Assembly (NCBI GenBank): GCA_900770845.1
Contig: CAAGLS010000097.1
Span: forward strand, 1 to 24,970
Direction: 5' to 3'
Source: an uncultured Prevotella sp.
Lineage (GTDB): Bacteria > Bacteroidota > Bacteroidia > Bacteroidales > Bacteroidaceae
DNA length: 24,970 nt
In this document: positions 14,372 through 21,752 of the stretch, one piece after another
Position numbering within the stretch: position 1 is the first letter of the stretch
Layout: each line of letters opens with the position of its first letter
Program-made: the position numbers and the translations under genes
Notes under the pieces: generated by a model
Databases searched by the model: none
The model's input: the letters and a program-made list of their open reading frames with translations, nothing else
Told to the model about the DNA's origin: nothing

Positions 14372-17300
14372 TCATCTCATTAATGATTTCACTATCTTAA
14401 CGCTGCCATTCTTCATTTGTATGCGGTGGATGGTGATGCCCTTCTGGGGACGGCTCATCTGCCGCCCGTCAATCGAATAGTAGGATTCACCTGCCACGTC
14501 GGCCTCTCCGCCCACGGTTGGAACGGAGGCGGCCACTCCACGGTTGTCGATGGATATGTTGTCGATGGCAAGCACCGCATAGTTCTGCACAGTGGCCTTC
14601 CACAGCACCTGCACCATGCGTCCCCTGTATTCGTCGAGGTCGACTTCCACCTTGTTCCACCCTGGGTCAAGGCTTCCGATGGTGAAGACATCATAAGGTG
14701 TCCAGTTGCCGAAGGAGCCGATTTGCACCTCCAAGGTGTTCTTGTCGGAGTTTCCCTCGGTGTTGAAATTGTCCACCCAGAACGTGAGCACAGGGTCGCT
14801 CAGAGGGGCAAGGGAGATTTTCGAGGTGACAAGTTCGGCGCAGTCGCCTACGGCATTGCCCACATAGGCGGCAAACACGCGGTCGCTGTCCTGCGAGTAG
14901 ACGCCGAGTTCCGTATCGTCGTAGTAGCCGCCCCAGCCCGAGGTCTGCTTGTTGCCGGTGATGATGTCGATGCCGAGCGGCGCGGTGAGTCCGTTGGAGC
15001 CTGAGAACGATTCGTAGTAAGGAGCGGCGTAAGCCCGTCCCAAGGATGTCTGTTTGCTCTGCGACCACACCTCACTTCTTCCCGCAGCGGTGCGGGCATA
15101 GACGGAGAACACATAGAAGTGGGGGTCGGCGTCAGGCTCACAGGCGGTGTAGGTGACGCTTGTGCCCGCCACGCCTGTGGCCACGGTTCCCTGCTCGCCA
15201 GTGTCGCTCGAATAGTAGACATCGTAGGTCAGGTTGTCGGGAAGAATCTCACGTCCGTTGGTGTCTGTCGCCGGAGCCTTCCACGAGATGGTCACTTGGC
15301 CCAGCTTGTCCTTGTCCTCGCTCGCAGCCACATCGGTGGCCTTGCGTGGGATGCTGTTGCCGACAAAGACGCGCATGGAGTTTTCCACACCGCGCTTCTC
15401 GCCGTTGAGCGCCACCACGCAGTAGGTGTAGTCCTTGGGGGCGCCTACAGGGTCGGTGTAGGCCACAGCCTGTCCTGGCTCCAGGTTGTCGAGTGTGGCG
15501 ATGGTGCTGTCGTCGCGGAGGATGAGGGCCTTCAGCTTGCCGTTGATGGCGGTGCTGTCGCTGTTGAGCTTGGGCATTTCGAAGGAGATGTCGGCTTTGA
15601 GCCGTCCCTGCCCATCGGCCTTTACATCCAGGTTGGCCACTGCGGCCGGGGCTCCGGGCACCACGCCCTCAAGCAGCTCGATGTTGTCGAGGATGAGCCA
15701 GAGCTTGTGGGGTTCCGACACGGCATGCCAGCCAATGTAGTACACGCCATCCTCGTCGACCGTGATGTCCTGATGGTTGTCCCAGTAGTCGGTGGGCTTT
15801 GACAGGTTCTTCGTGGCCACTCGTGTGGTGTCCATGAGCAGCGTGGTCATGTCCTTCTCCTCGTTGCCACGCCCCATGCAGAGCGTGAAGCGCTCTTCGT
15901 AGTTTCGGCGCGAGGTGGTGTTGAACGACAGCTTGTAGGTCAGGCCTTTCCTCAGATACAGGGGAGGCGAGATGAGCCAGTCGTCCTTGGGCTCGAAGTA
16001 GAGGTTGTCGTATGCGCCGCAGCATTTGTATGTGGGGTTGTACTCCCAGGTGTTTCCGTCGCCGCCCTTGTCAATGATGGTGAAGTTGTCCATCGACTCA
16101 GCGGTGTCGAAGGTCTCCCGCCAGGTTGGGTAGAGGTGGCCCAGCATGATCTTGTTGCTCTCTGCGCTGCCGCCCTCCAGCTGTCCCAAGGTGGCGATGA
16201 CCTTGTAGTAATATCCGCGGGTGGAGCCGTCTTCGGGCATTTCCAAGGTGTTGTCGGTGAAACTGGTCTGCGTGGTCGTTCCCATGACGCGCATCTGCGG
16301 ATAGCGGATGATGGTGTAGCCCACCTTCTTGGCGTCCACATAGCCTCCATTGGCTCCCGTGGTGACAGCGTCCCAGCTGATGGTGATGCTCTTCTTCGCC
16401 TCGTCGAACGCAGCGTGCGGGGCGGGGGCTGCGGGCAGGTCCATGCCTGCGAAGGCGCTTGCGCTCTTGGCCAAGCCCTTGCCCGACTCGTTGGAATAGT
16501 ACACGCTGTAGACGACCTTGCTGTCCTCGGCCGCGGTGACGGTGGTCTTGGTCTCTGCGCCGGGAAGGGCGGTTCCCTGGCCCACGACGAGTCCGCGGGA
16601 GACGATGTTGTAGGTCAGACTGCCCGTGAGGTCAGAGCCGTTGTTGCTCTTTGTGGGCGCGGTGAAGGAAATGTCGCCGGTGAGGCTTCCGTTGGAGAAG
16701 CCGAGCTTCAGGCTCTGTGGAAGCCCGGGAGCCTTGGGCGAGGTGGTCGCGCTCACGTTGTACATCACGGTTACGGTTCCCTTGGTCTCATAGAGCTTTG
16801 TCATCTCGCCGGTTGTGGTGTCCACTGCATAGATGTAGGCCCCATCGCGGTCTGAGGTGTAGGAGACGAGGAGCTTGTTGTCGGCGGTGTCCCAGGTGGC
16901 CGACTGCACATTGGTGAAGGGAGCTTCCTTGCCATTGACGGTCAACGGCGCAGCGTAGGTGAAGGCGCCCGTCTTGATGTCGACGGTATAGAGTTTTCCC
17001 GTAGTCATGAAGGCGTAGCCCTTGCCCTCGGGCGAGATGGCCAGGGCTGCGACGTAGGCGCGTGTCACTCCGTCGTCGGCCATCATGTCAAAGTCGGCTA
17101 TCTTCACCCTCTTCTTCTGCTGAGGGTCGAAATATCCCCAAACGTAGTTGCTCGCGCCATCGGCGAACACACCATAGATGCGTCCGCTCGTGGGGTCTGC
17201 TTCCGTGTCGTAGCTCACCCAGTCGCTTGAGGCCGTGATGGTGCTGACCTTCGACAGTGACGCGCGGTCCAGCACGTTGAGCTGGTACTCATATCCATTC

Positions 17301-18760
17301 TCGGTGTCCACCCTGTTGAGCAGATAATAGAAATCCTCATAGGGTGCGCCCCACAGGGCCGTGTGGCCTATGGTCTCGCCCACCTGCGAGGAGCGTCCGT
17401 CGTCGTTGATGGGAATGCCGTGGAACGACTGGAAGCTCTGTCCCTGCCAGGTTTGCAGCGCGTCGATGTAGATGAGGAGCGAGTCGCCGAAAAGGCGTGG
17501 CTCCACGGGCTGGCCGGCCTCCACGATGTTGGGGAAGTTCTTCCAGATGTCGGCGCTCTGGTATTTGGATTTAGAGCCGTAGGGCACTGTGAGCTTCGTG
17601 CACTTCGACACGTTGAAGGTGTTCGACTCTATGGTGGGCGGCTCCTGTGCGAGCATCTCAACCTCCATGTCCGACGAAGTGTTGAAGAAGGCATAGTCGG
17701 GCAGGCTGCTCAGCCCGCTGCCTATCGTCAGCTGGCTGATGGCATTGTCGCCAAAAGCCTCTTCTCCCATTTCGGTGACACTGTTGGGAATGACGAGAGT
17801 CTTCAGGTCGGAGGTGTGGTTGAAGGCTTTCTTGCCGATGCGCCGCAGGGTCTCGGGCAGGGTGAGCGACGACATCAGGTTGTAGGTGGCTTGGAAACCA
17901 TTCTCGGGAATCTCGGCCACGCTGTATGTCTTTCCCTCAATCTCCACCTGCGCGGGGATGTTGAAGTCGCCCTCAAGAAACTCCGTGTCGTGGTTGGCCA
18001 GCTCCACCTTGCATGTCGTGTTGTCGAGAGCCGTATAGAGCAGTTTCCCTATGGTGACGCTTGGCTGGTCGGGGTTGGGGTTGGGATTGTCGCCCGGGTC
18101 CGCGCCGCCGCCATCCGACTCAACCATGTTGGTGAAGTCGTTCCACCCTGTGGCCTTGTAGGCGTCCTTGCAGCCTTTGGGCACCACGAGGGTGGCTCCC
18201 GACGTGACGCTTGAGGTGAAGCACGACTCTCCGAGCGACGGCGGTGTGGTGGCCCTCACCTCAACCCTGCCGATTTGGTCGTCGCTGTCGAAGCAAAATC
18301 CTTTCAGATACTCCACGCCCGAGCCTATCACTACCGTGTCGAGGGCTGTGCAGGAGGTGAAGGCGTCAACCCCAATGCTGGTGACGGCATCGGGAATGTC
18401 GATGCGCTGCAGGTAGGCACATTTCTTCATGGCGTTGTTGCCAATGGTGGTCAGCGTGGAGGGAAGCGTGATCCTCTTGATGTAGCAGGTCTTGTATTTT
18501 ACAAGAGAAGCCTTGAGGAGGAACGCTCCCTCGGCCAGTTCCGTCACGGTGTACTTGTTTCCGTCGATGGTGACCTGCGACGGGATGGCCACCTCCGTGG
18601 TGGTGAAGTCGGATTTGTGGTCGGCCGCTTCCACCTTGCAGTTTTGTGTTCCCGCAAGCACTGTGTAGCGCAGGTTGCCGATGTCGACGCTCTGCGCCAT
18701 CGCCGCCATACCGATGAGCATAGCGGCAAGCACAAACAAAATTCTTCTTGATTTTAGCAT
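14372..18760 (-). CDS. BspA-type leucine-rich-repeat/adhesin fusion protein, operon B
   Basis: This 1462-aa protein has a signal peptide (1-23, start MLKSRRILFVLAAMLIGMAA). The ATG at 18760 is preferred over an in-frame start 40 codons upstream because it begins the signal. Two BspA-like LRR_5 modules follow, at 24-217 and 235-414 (IPDAVTSIGVDAFTSCTAL, IPNSVTEMGEEAFGDNA), joined by the Asp/Pro/Asn linker DPGDNPNPNPDQP. Residues 425-1462 parallel the 1049-aa operon A protein: a propeller-like region with DPTSGRIYGVFADG, FnIII-like units, a cleaved-adhesin module (about 877-1040, KDDWLISPPLYLRKGL), more FnIII, a second jelly-roll and the tail YYSIDGRQMSRPQKGITI. LRRs of this class bind host or bacterial partners in other species. 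The ligand here is unknown. Confidence 0.85.
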   Translation of the reverse strand: MLKSRRILFVLAAMLIGMAAMAQSVDIGNLRYTVLAGTQNCKVEAADHKSDFTTTEVAIPSQVTIDGNKYTVTELAEGAFLLKASLVKYKTCYIKRITLPSTLTTIGNNAMKKCAYLQRIDIPDAVTSIGVDAFTSCTALDTVVIGSGVEYLKGFCFDSDDQIGRVEVRATTPPSLGESCFTSSVTSGATLVVPKGCKDAYKATGWNDFTNMVESDGGGADPGDNPNPNPDQPSVTIGKLLYTALDNTTCKVELANHDTEFLEGDFNIPAQVEIEGKTYSVAEIPENGFQATYNLMSSLTLPETLRRIGKKAFNHTSDLKTLVIPNSVTEMGEEAFGDNAISQLTIGSGLSSLPDYAFFNTSSDMEVEMLAQEPPTIESNTFNVSKCTKLTVPYGSKSKYQSADIWKNFPNIVEAGQPVEPRLFGDSLLIYIDALQTWQGQSFQSFHGIPINDDGRSSQVGETIGHTALWGAPYEDFYYLLNRVDTENGYEYQLNVLDRASLSKVSTITASSDWVSYDTEADPTSGRIYGVFADGASNYVWGYFDPQQKKRVKIADFDMMADDGVTRAYVAALAISPEGKGYAFMTTGKLYTVDIKTGAFTYAAPLTVNGKEAPFTNVQSATWDTADNKLLVSYTSDRDGAYIYAVDTTTGEMTKLYETKGTVTVMYNVSATTSPKAPGLPQSLKLGFSNGSLTGDISFTAPTKSNNGSDLTGSLTYNIVSRGLVVGQGTALPGAETKTTVTAAEDSKVVYSVYYSNESGKGLAKSASAFAGMDLPAAPAPHAAFDEAKKSITISWDAVTTGANGGYVDAKKVGYTIIRYPQMRVMGTTTQTSFTDNTLEMPEDGSTRGYYYKVIATLGQLEGGSAESNKIMLGHLYPTWRETFDTAESMDNFTIIDKGGDGNTWEYNPTYKCCGAYDNLYFEPKDDWLISPPLYLRKGLTYKLSFNTTSRRNYEERFTLCMGRGNEEKDMTTLLMDTTRVATKNLSKPTDYWDNHQDITVDEDGVYYIGWHAVSEPHKLWLILDNIELLEGVVPGAPAAVANLDVKADGQGRLKADISFEMPKLNSDSTAINGKLKALILRDDSTIATLDNLEPGQAVAYTDPVGAPKDYTYCVVALNGEKRGVENSMRVFVGNSIPRKATDVAASEDKDKLGQVTISWKAPATDTNGREILPDNLTYDVYYSSDTGEQGTVATGVAGTSVTYTACEPDADPHFYVFSVYARTAAGRSEVWSQSKQTSLGRAYAAPYYESFSGSNGLTAPLGIDIITGNKQTSGWGGYYDDTELGVYSQDSDRVFAAYVGNAVGDCAELVTSKISLAPLSDPVLTFWVDNFNTEGNSDKNTLEVQIGSFGNWTPYDVFTIGSLDPGWNKVEVDLDEYRGRMVQVLWKATVQNYAVLAIDNISIDNRGVAASVPTVGGEADVAGESYYSIDGRQMSRPQKGITIHRIQMKNGSVKIVKSLMR

Positions 18761-18830
18761 AAGCACTTGTTTTGATAAAGGTTGTTGGTAAAGATGCTTG
18801 TCATTTCTCTGTAACCGTTTCCATGTGTTC

Positions 18831-19108
18831 TTAAGGCTGGTTCTATAAATTAGGTCGAGGCGTATTGGCCCAGCGCCCACCTTTTCTCGCCATGGCAGAG
18901 CTCAAGCGAGCTTGGCTCTGCCCATTTGGCTTATCGAAAAGGTTCTGCAAGATATCGGGATTCAAAACGTAAGTTGAAGAGGGAGTGTAGCGGGCTACAC
19001 GACCGATGAGACTTGACGTTTTGAAACCGATAGATGCAGAAGACGACCGAAACGACAACTGCACTTTATCGATTATTCTATCAGCCTAATTTATAGAACC
19101 AGCCTTAA
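18831..19108. mobile_element. Complete 278-bp palindromic MITE-like element
   Basis: The element has perfect 24-bp terminal inverted repeats at 18831-18854 and 19085-19108, beginning TTAAGGCTGGTTCTATAAAT. TTAA lies at both tips and may be the target site. Inside, further arms pair: TTCTGCA-GATATCGG-TTCAAAACGT (about 18940-18970) with ACGTTTTGAA-CCGATAG-TGCAGAA (about 19014-19038), plus GTGTAGC-GG-GCTACAC. Much of the unit can therefore fold as one long hairpin. It encodes no transposase. A second copy begins at 24810 and a relic lies at 2715-2774, so it is a dispersed family, presumably mobilised in trans by an unidentified transposase. Confidence 0.85.
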
Positions 19109-19350
19109 TATAATAAGGTGGTATGCAGGACACCCCCACAGGGCTCATCGCCATCCCATACGGAACAGCCGTTGCTTTCGGAGCTGGTGGTGACGGCAGG
19201 GCGTAAGTCGGAATCAATGTACGAGGCATTGGCTCCTTCGTCGTCATTCCCTATCTTGTAGGCGTCTTCTTCGATCGGCTCACAGAAGAATGTTGCCGGC
19301 GCCACTACGGCAAGAAGAAGCAAAAACAAAGCAAACGTAAATTTTCCCAT
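19105..19350 (-). CDS. Small secreted protein, 81 aa, unknown function, stop codon supplied by the MITE (operon B)
   Basis: The ATG at 19350 begins a signal peptide (MGKFTFALFLLLLAVVAPATFF). An acidic stretch follows (EPIEEDAYKIGNDDEGANAS), then SSESNGCSVWDGDEPCGG and HTTLLY. SVWD-x-DE is shared with the 65-aa operon A protein. Two Cys flank the motif here (C62 and C71). The TAA stop (19107-19105) lies inside the terminal repeat of the MITE, so the natural C-terminus may be lost or altered. It lies 70 bases after a -7 box in the shared leader and is the first gene of operon B. No known family is assigned. Confidence 0.6.
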   Translation of the reverse strand: MGKFTFALFLLLLAVVAPATFFCEPIEEDAYKIGNDDEGANASYIDSDLRPAVTTSSESNGCSVWDGDEPCGGVLHTTLLY

Positions 19351-19419
19351 ATTGTTAATGTTTTTTGGCCAGTATTTCTTATCTTTCAGGTGAGTCCAAA
19401 AGGCTTCACCATCCATTGG

Positions 19420-19427
19420 CAAAGATA
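19420..19427 (-). promoter_or_regulatory. Operon B promoter, -7 box TATCTTTG
   Basis: TATCTTTG on the minus strand is in the same position within the shared leader as in copy A. As there, the -33 region is poor and GGTTAC is conserved just upstream. The predicted leader before the ATG at 19350 is about 65 bases. Confidence 0.65.
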
Positions 19428-19470
19428 GGGGAAAAAGCCGTAACCAGTTGCGTACAAGGGCTTGCAGATG

Positions 19471-19490
19471 TTTGGATTCATAAATCCAAA
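19471..19490. promoter_or_regulatory. Candidate operator: TTTGGATT-CATA-AATCCAAA (operon B)
   Basis: This is the same perfect 8-bp inverted repeat as at 11789-11808, 43 bases upstream of the operon B -7 box. Its exact conservation while neighbouring bases drift suggests selection, although recent duplication could also explain it. Confidence 0.5.
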
Positions 19491-19616
19491 CAAGAATGGG
19501 CATCATCACCGCCGCCCTACAAGCCTGCCAAGCAGGAAGGGGCACAGCGCGGCCGCTTGGGATTCTGGGATGGAGGCACGGATGGAGGCACGGATGTCGG
19601 CGAACACCGCCATTCT

Positions 19617-19696
19617 GTGGCAACTGTCACGGAATAACGTGACAACTGTCACGATAGTTCGTGCCAACTGCCACGAAATAACGTGGCAATTGCCAC
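19617..19696. repeat. 22-bp-period array of four 14-bp dyads (array 2)
   Basis: Units start at 19617, 19639, 19661 and 19683: GTGGCAACTGTCAC, GTGACAACTGTCAC, GTGCCAACTGCCAC and GTGGCAATTGCCAC. Spacers are GGAATAAC, GATAGTTC and GAAATAAC. Units 2 and 3 keep their symmetry through paired changes (GTGACA/TGTCAC, GTGCCA/TGCCAC with G-C arms partly kept), and unit 4 is a perfect palindrome. The 3' flank AGATGATGGGTA resembles that of array 1. The array ends about 40-90 bp left of the IS607 element. Just before it, GGATGGAGGCAC is directly repeated around 19569-19592. Confidence 0.8.
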
Positions 19697-19760
19697 AGAT
19701 GATGGGTAAATTAACAGCGTGCTTAAACATATAAAATATTATAAAATATAATGCGGCCCC

Positions 19761-19791
19761 TTGTAAATATGAACATTCCTCCTTATATTTG
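19761..19791 (+). promoter_or_regulatory. tnpA promoter (TTG-N20-TATATTTG), near-leaderless
   Basis: TTG at 19761 is followed by a 20-base spacer and TATATTTG at 19784-19791. The tnpA ATG starts only 5 bases after the -7 box. With the start expected about 5-7 bases beyond the box, the transcript would begin at or next to the ATG. Confidence 0.7.
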
Positions 19792-19796
19792 CAGCC

Positions 19797-20435
19797 ATGA
19801 AGAAACTGCTTTCTATAGGCGAGGCCGCCAAAGCTCTTGGCGTTACCACCACGACAATGCGCAATTGGGATAAGAATGGAATGCTTCATCCTGACGAGCG
19901 TACTCGTGGTGGAGATAGGCGTTATAGTCTTGACACGCTCCGCAACTTCGATAAAAATGCTGCCATCCATGTTGACGAACTGAAAACCATCGCCTACGCT
20001 CGTGTATCTTCTCACGACCAAAAGGAGGATTTGGTAAGACAGGTTGCTGTATTGGAAGCCTACTGCGCAAGTAAGGGATATACCTACGAGGTCATACAAG
20101 ACTTGGGCGGCGGTATGAACTACTACAAAAAGGGTCTCAAACAACTTCTCAATATGATACTCGACGGTGAGGTGGGGCGACTTGTGCTGACACACAAGGA
20201 CCGTCTGCTTAGGTTTGGAGCGGAACTGGTCTTCGCTATCTGTGAAGCCAAACATGTCGAGGTGGTTATCATCAATAAAGGCGACGAGAACATTCGGTTC
20301 GAAGAGGACCTTGCAAAGGATGTCCTTGAAATCATCACCGTATTTTCCGCACGTCTTTATGGCAGCCGCAGCAACAAAAACAAGAAGCTGCTGGAGGACG
20401 TACAGAAAGCCGTAGAAAACAACGTTAAGAAATAG
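19797..20435 (+). CDS. tnpA: IS607-family serine recombinase/transposase TnpA
   Basis: This 212-aa protein has an N-terminal MerR-like helix-turn-helix (about 1-50, LSIGEAAKALGVTTTTMRNWDKNG). The serine-recombinase catalytic domain (about 62-190) starts TIAYARVSSHDQKEDL, with S71 the likely nucleophile and R69 beside it. The DRLLRFG block (135-141) supplies further catalytic Arg residues. The HTH-first order is diagnostic of IS607 rather than of classical resolvases. The length is typical. The protein would excise the element as a circle and insert it with little target specificity. The stop codon is 3 bp before tnpB, so the two are co-transcribed. Confidence 0.93.
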   Translation: MKKLLSIGEAAKALGVTTTTMRNWDKNGMLHPDERTRGGDRRYSLDTLRNFDKNAAIHVDELKTIAYARVSSHDQKEDLVRQVAVLEAYCASKGYTYEVIQDLGGGMNYYKKGLKQLLNMILDGEVGRLVLTHKDRLLRFGAELVFAICEAKHVEVVIINKGDENIRFEEDLAKDVLEIITVFSARLYGSRSNKNKKLLEDVQKAVENNVKK

Positions 20436-20438
20436 CCT

Positions 20439-21752
20439 ATGATTACACTCGCCCATCGCATACAACTCATGCCGAACAACAAGCAGAGGACTTGCTTTCG
20501 TAAGGCCATAGGCTGTTGCCGCTTTGCCTACAACTGGGGCTTGGCGGAATGGCAGAGACGTTATAAGACGGGTGAGCGTGGACTGACCGGGCGTAAGCTG
20601 CGAAACAGCTTCAATGCTATCCGTGGCGAAGAATTCCCATGGACATACGAAGTGACGAAGTATGCCACTGCCCATGCCTTCGATGACCTTCAGAGAGCTT
20701 TCGACAACTTCTTTGCCCATCGCGCCAAATATCCCACAATGCACAAAAGGAGAGATGGCATTGGCTCCTTTTATATTGGAGCTGGTCAGGAGATTAAGCT
20801 CTCCGATACCCATAAAGGATTGAGGCATCTGAGAAATACAGCGCACAATACCAACGGGAAGCATCAGTATCTGAACATCCCCAACCTCGGCTACGTAAAG
20901 ATGGCAGAACGCTTGCGTTTCATCGGAAAGATATTGGGTGTGAAGATTTCGCAGGACGGAGACAAGTTCTTTGCTTCTATTCAAGTTCAAATTACCGAAG
21001 AAGAATATCACAGGACTCATGTGGCTGCTTCTGACGAAAACAAGCGCAGGGCCGTAGGCATCGACTTCGGTCTTGACGAAGCCATGACACTCTCTGACGG
21101 AATTGCAATCCACAATCCACGAACTATTTTTAAACATCATAGAAAGATAACCAGGCTGAGCCGCCAGCTCTCCAAACGCCATCATGCGAAAACCAAGCAA
21201 GAGCGTTTGCAGGGCGTTAAGCGGTCGAGCAATTATCGCAAGCTCTCTCGAAATCTCAGGCGTGAACAGCGGCATATAGCTGCCATCCGCAGAGACTTCA
21301 CACAAAAGCTGACAACCATTCTTGTAACACATTATCGCGCCATCTGCATCGAGGACTTGAATGTCAAAGGAATGCAGCGCGGTAAGCTGGCAAGGAGTGT
21401 AAGCGACATGGCTTTTGGCGAGTTGCGCCGACAGATAGAATATAAGGCAGCTATGAGCGGAACTACAATTACCCTTGCTGACCGCTTCTATCCAAGCAGC
21501 AAAACGTGTTCCCATTGTGGCGCTAAGAAAGACGACCTTACACTCCGAGACAGAATTTTCGTCTGTCCGAAATGCGGGCATACCATCAATCGAGACTTCA
21601 ATGCCGCTTTGAACCTGCTCAGTCTTATTCCAAACGTAGGGACAGATTATCCCGAACTTACGCCTGCGGACTTGACGGCTCTGCAATCCAGCTTCGTTAC
21701 GAACAGGATTGCAACCAGCAAGGTTGAAACAGGAAGGCAACGTAAATTGTAG
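20439..21752 (+). CDS. tnpB: TnpB RNA-guided nuclease of the IS607 element
   Basis: This 437-aa protein is a full-length TnpB, ancestor class of Cas12. An N-terminal wedge/recognition region (about 1-190) opens with HRIQLMPNNKQ and FRKAIGCCRFAYNWGL. The split RuvC nuclease follows: D209 in VGIDFGLDEA, E305 in CIEDLNVKGM and D386 in INRDFNAALN. The zinc-ribbon cysteines are C357, C360, C376 and C379. All catalytic residues are present. In the family, TnpB cuts DNA beside a target-adjacent motif, guided by an RNA made from the right end of its own element, which favours retention of the transposon. A long antisense open frame over both genes is treated as a shadow. Confidence 0.93.
   Translation: MITLAHRIQLMPNNKQRTCFRKAIGCCRFAYNWGLAEWQRRYKTGERGLTGRKLRNSFNAIRGEEFPWTYEVTKYATAHAFDDLQRAFDNFFAHRAKYPTMHKRRDGIGSFYIGAGQEIKLSDTHKGLRHLRNTAHNTNGKHQYLNIPNLGYVKMAERLRFIGKILGVKISQDGDKFFASIQVQITEEEYHRTHVAASDENKRRAVGIDFGLDEAMTLSDGIAIHNPRTIFKHHRKITRLSRQLSKRHHAKTKQERLQGVKRSSNYRKLSRNLRREQRHIAAIRRDFTQKLTTILVTHYRAICIEDLNVKGMQRGKLARSVSDMAFGELRRQIEYKAAMSGTTITLADRFYPSSKTCSHCGAKKDDLTLRDRIFVCPKCGHTINRDFNAALNLLSLIPNVGTDYPELTPADLTALQSSFVTNRIATSKVETGRQRKL

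Larger units (their letters stand above)
19416..19499 (-). repeat. Shared promoter/leader repeat, copy B
   Basis: This is the second copy of the ~85-bp sequence at 11733-11817, about 93% identical by eye. It retains the -7 box and the palindrome exactly. It precedes the 81-aa gene of operon B. Confidence 0.85.

Noticed and set aside
18843..19064. A 73-aa open frame inside the MITE-like element
   Set aside because: It lies wholly within a non-coding palindromic repeat, spans both hairpin arms and has no plausible start signal. Such frames often get annotated because the repeat is common.
19351..19623. Extension of the 81-aa gene to 172 codons
   Set aside because: The added part is a translation of the shared leader, its palindrome and the dyad array, and would bury the signal peptide.
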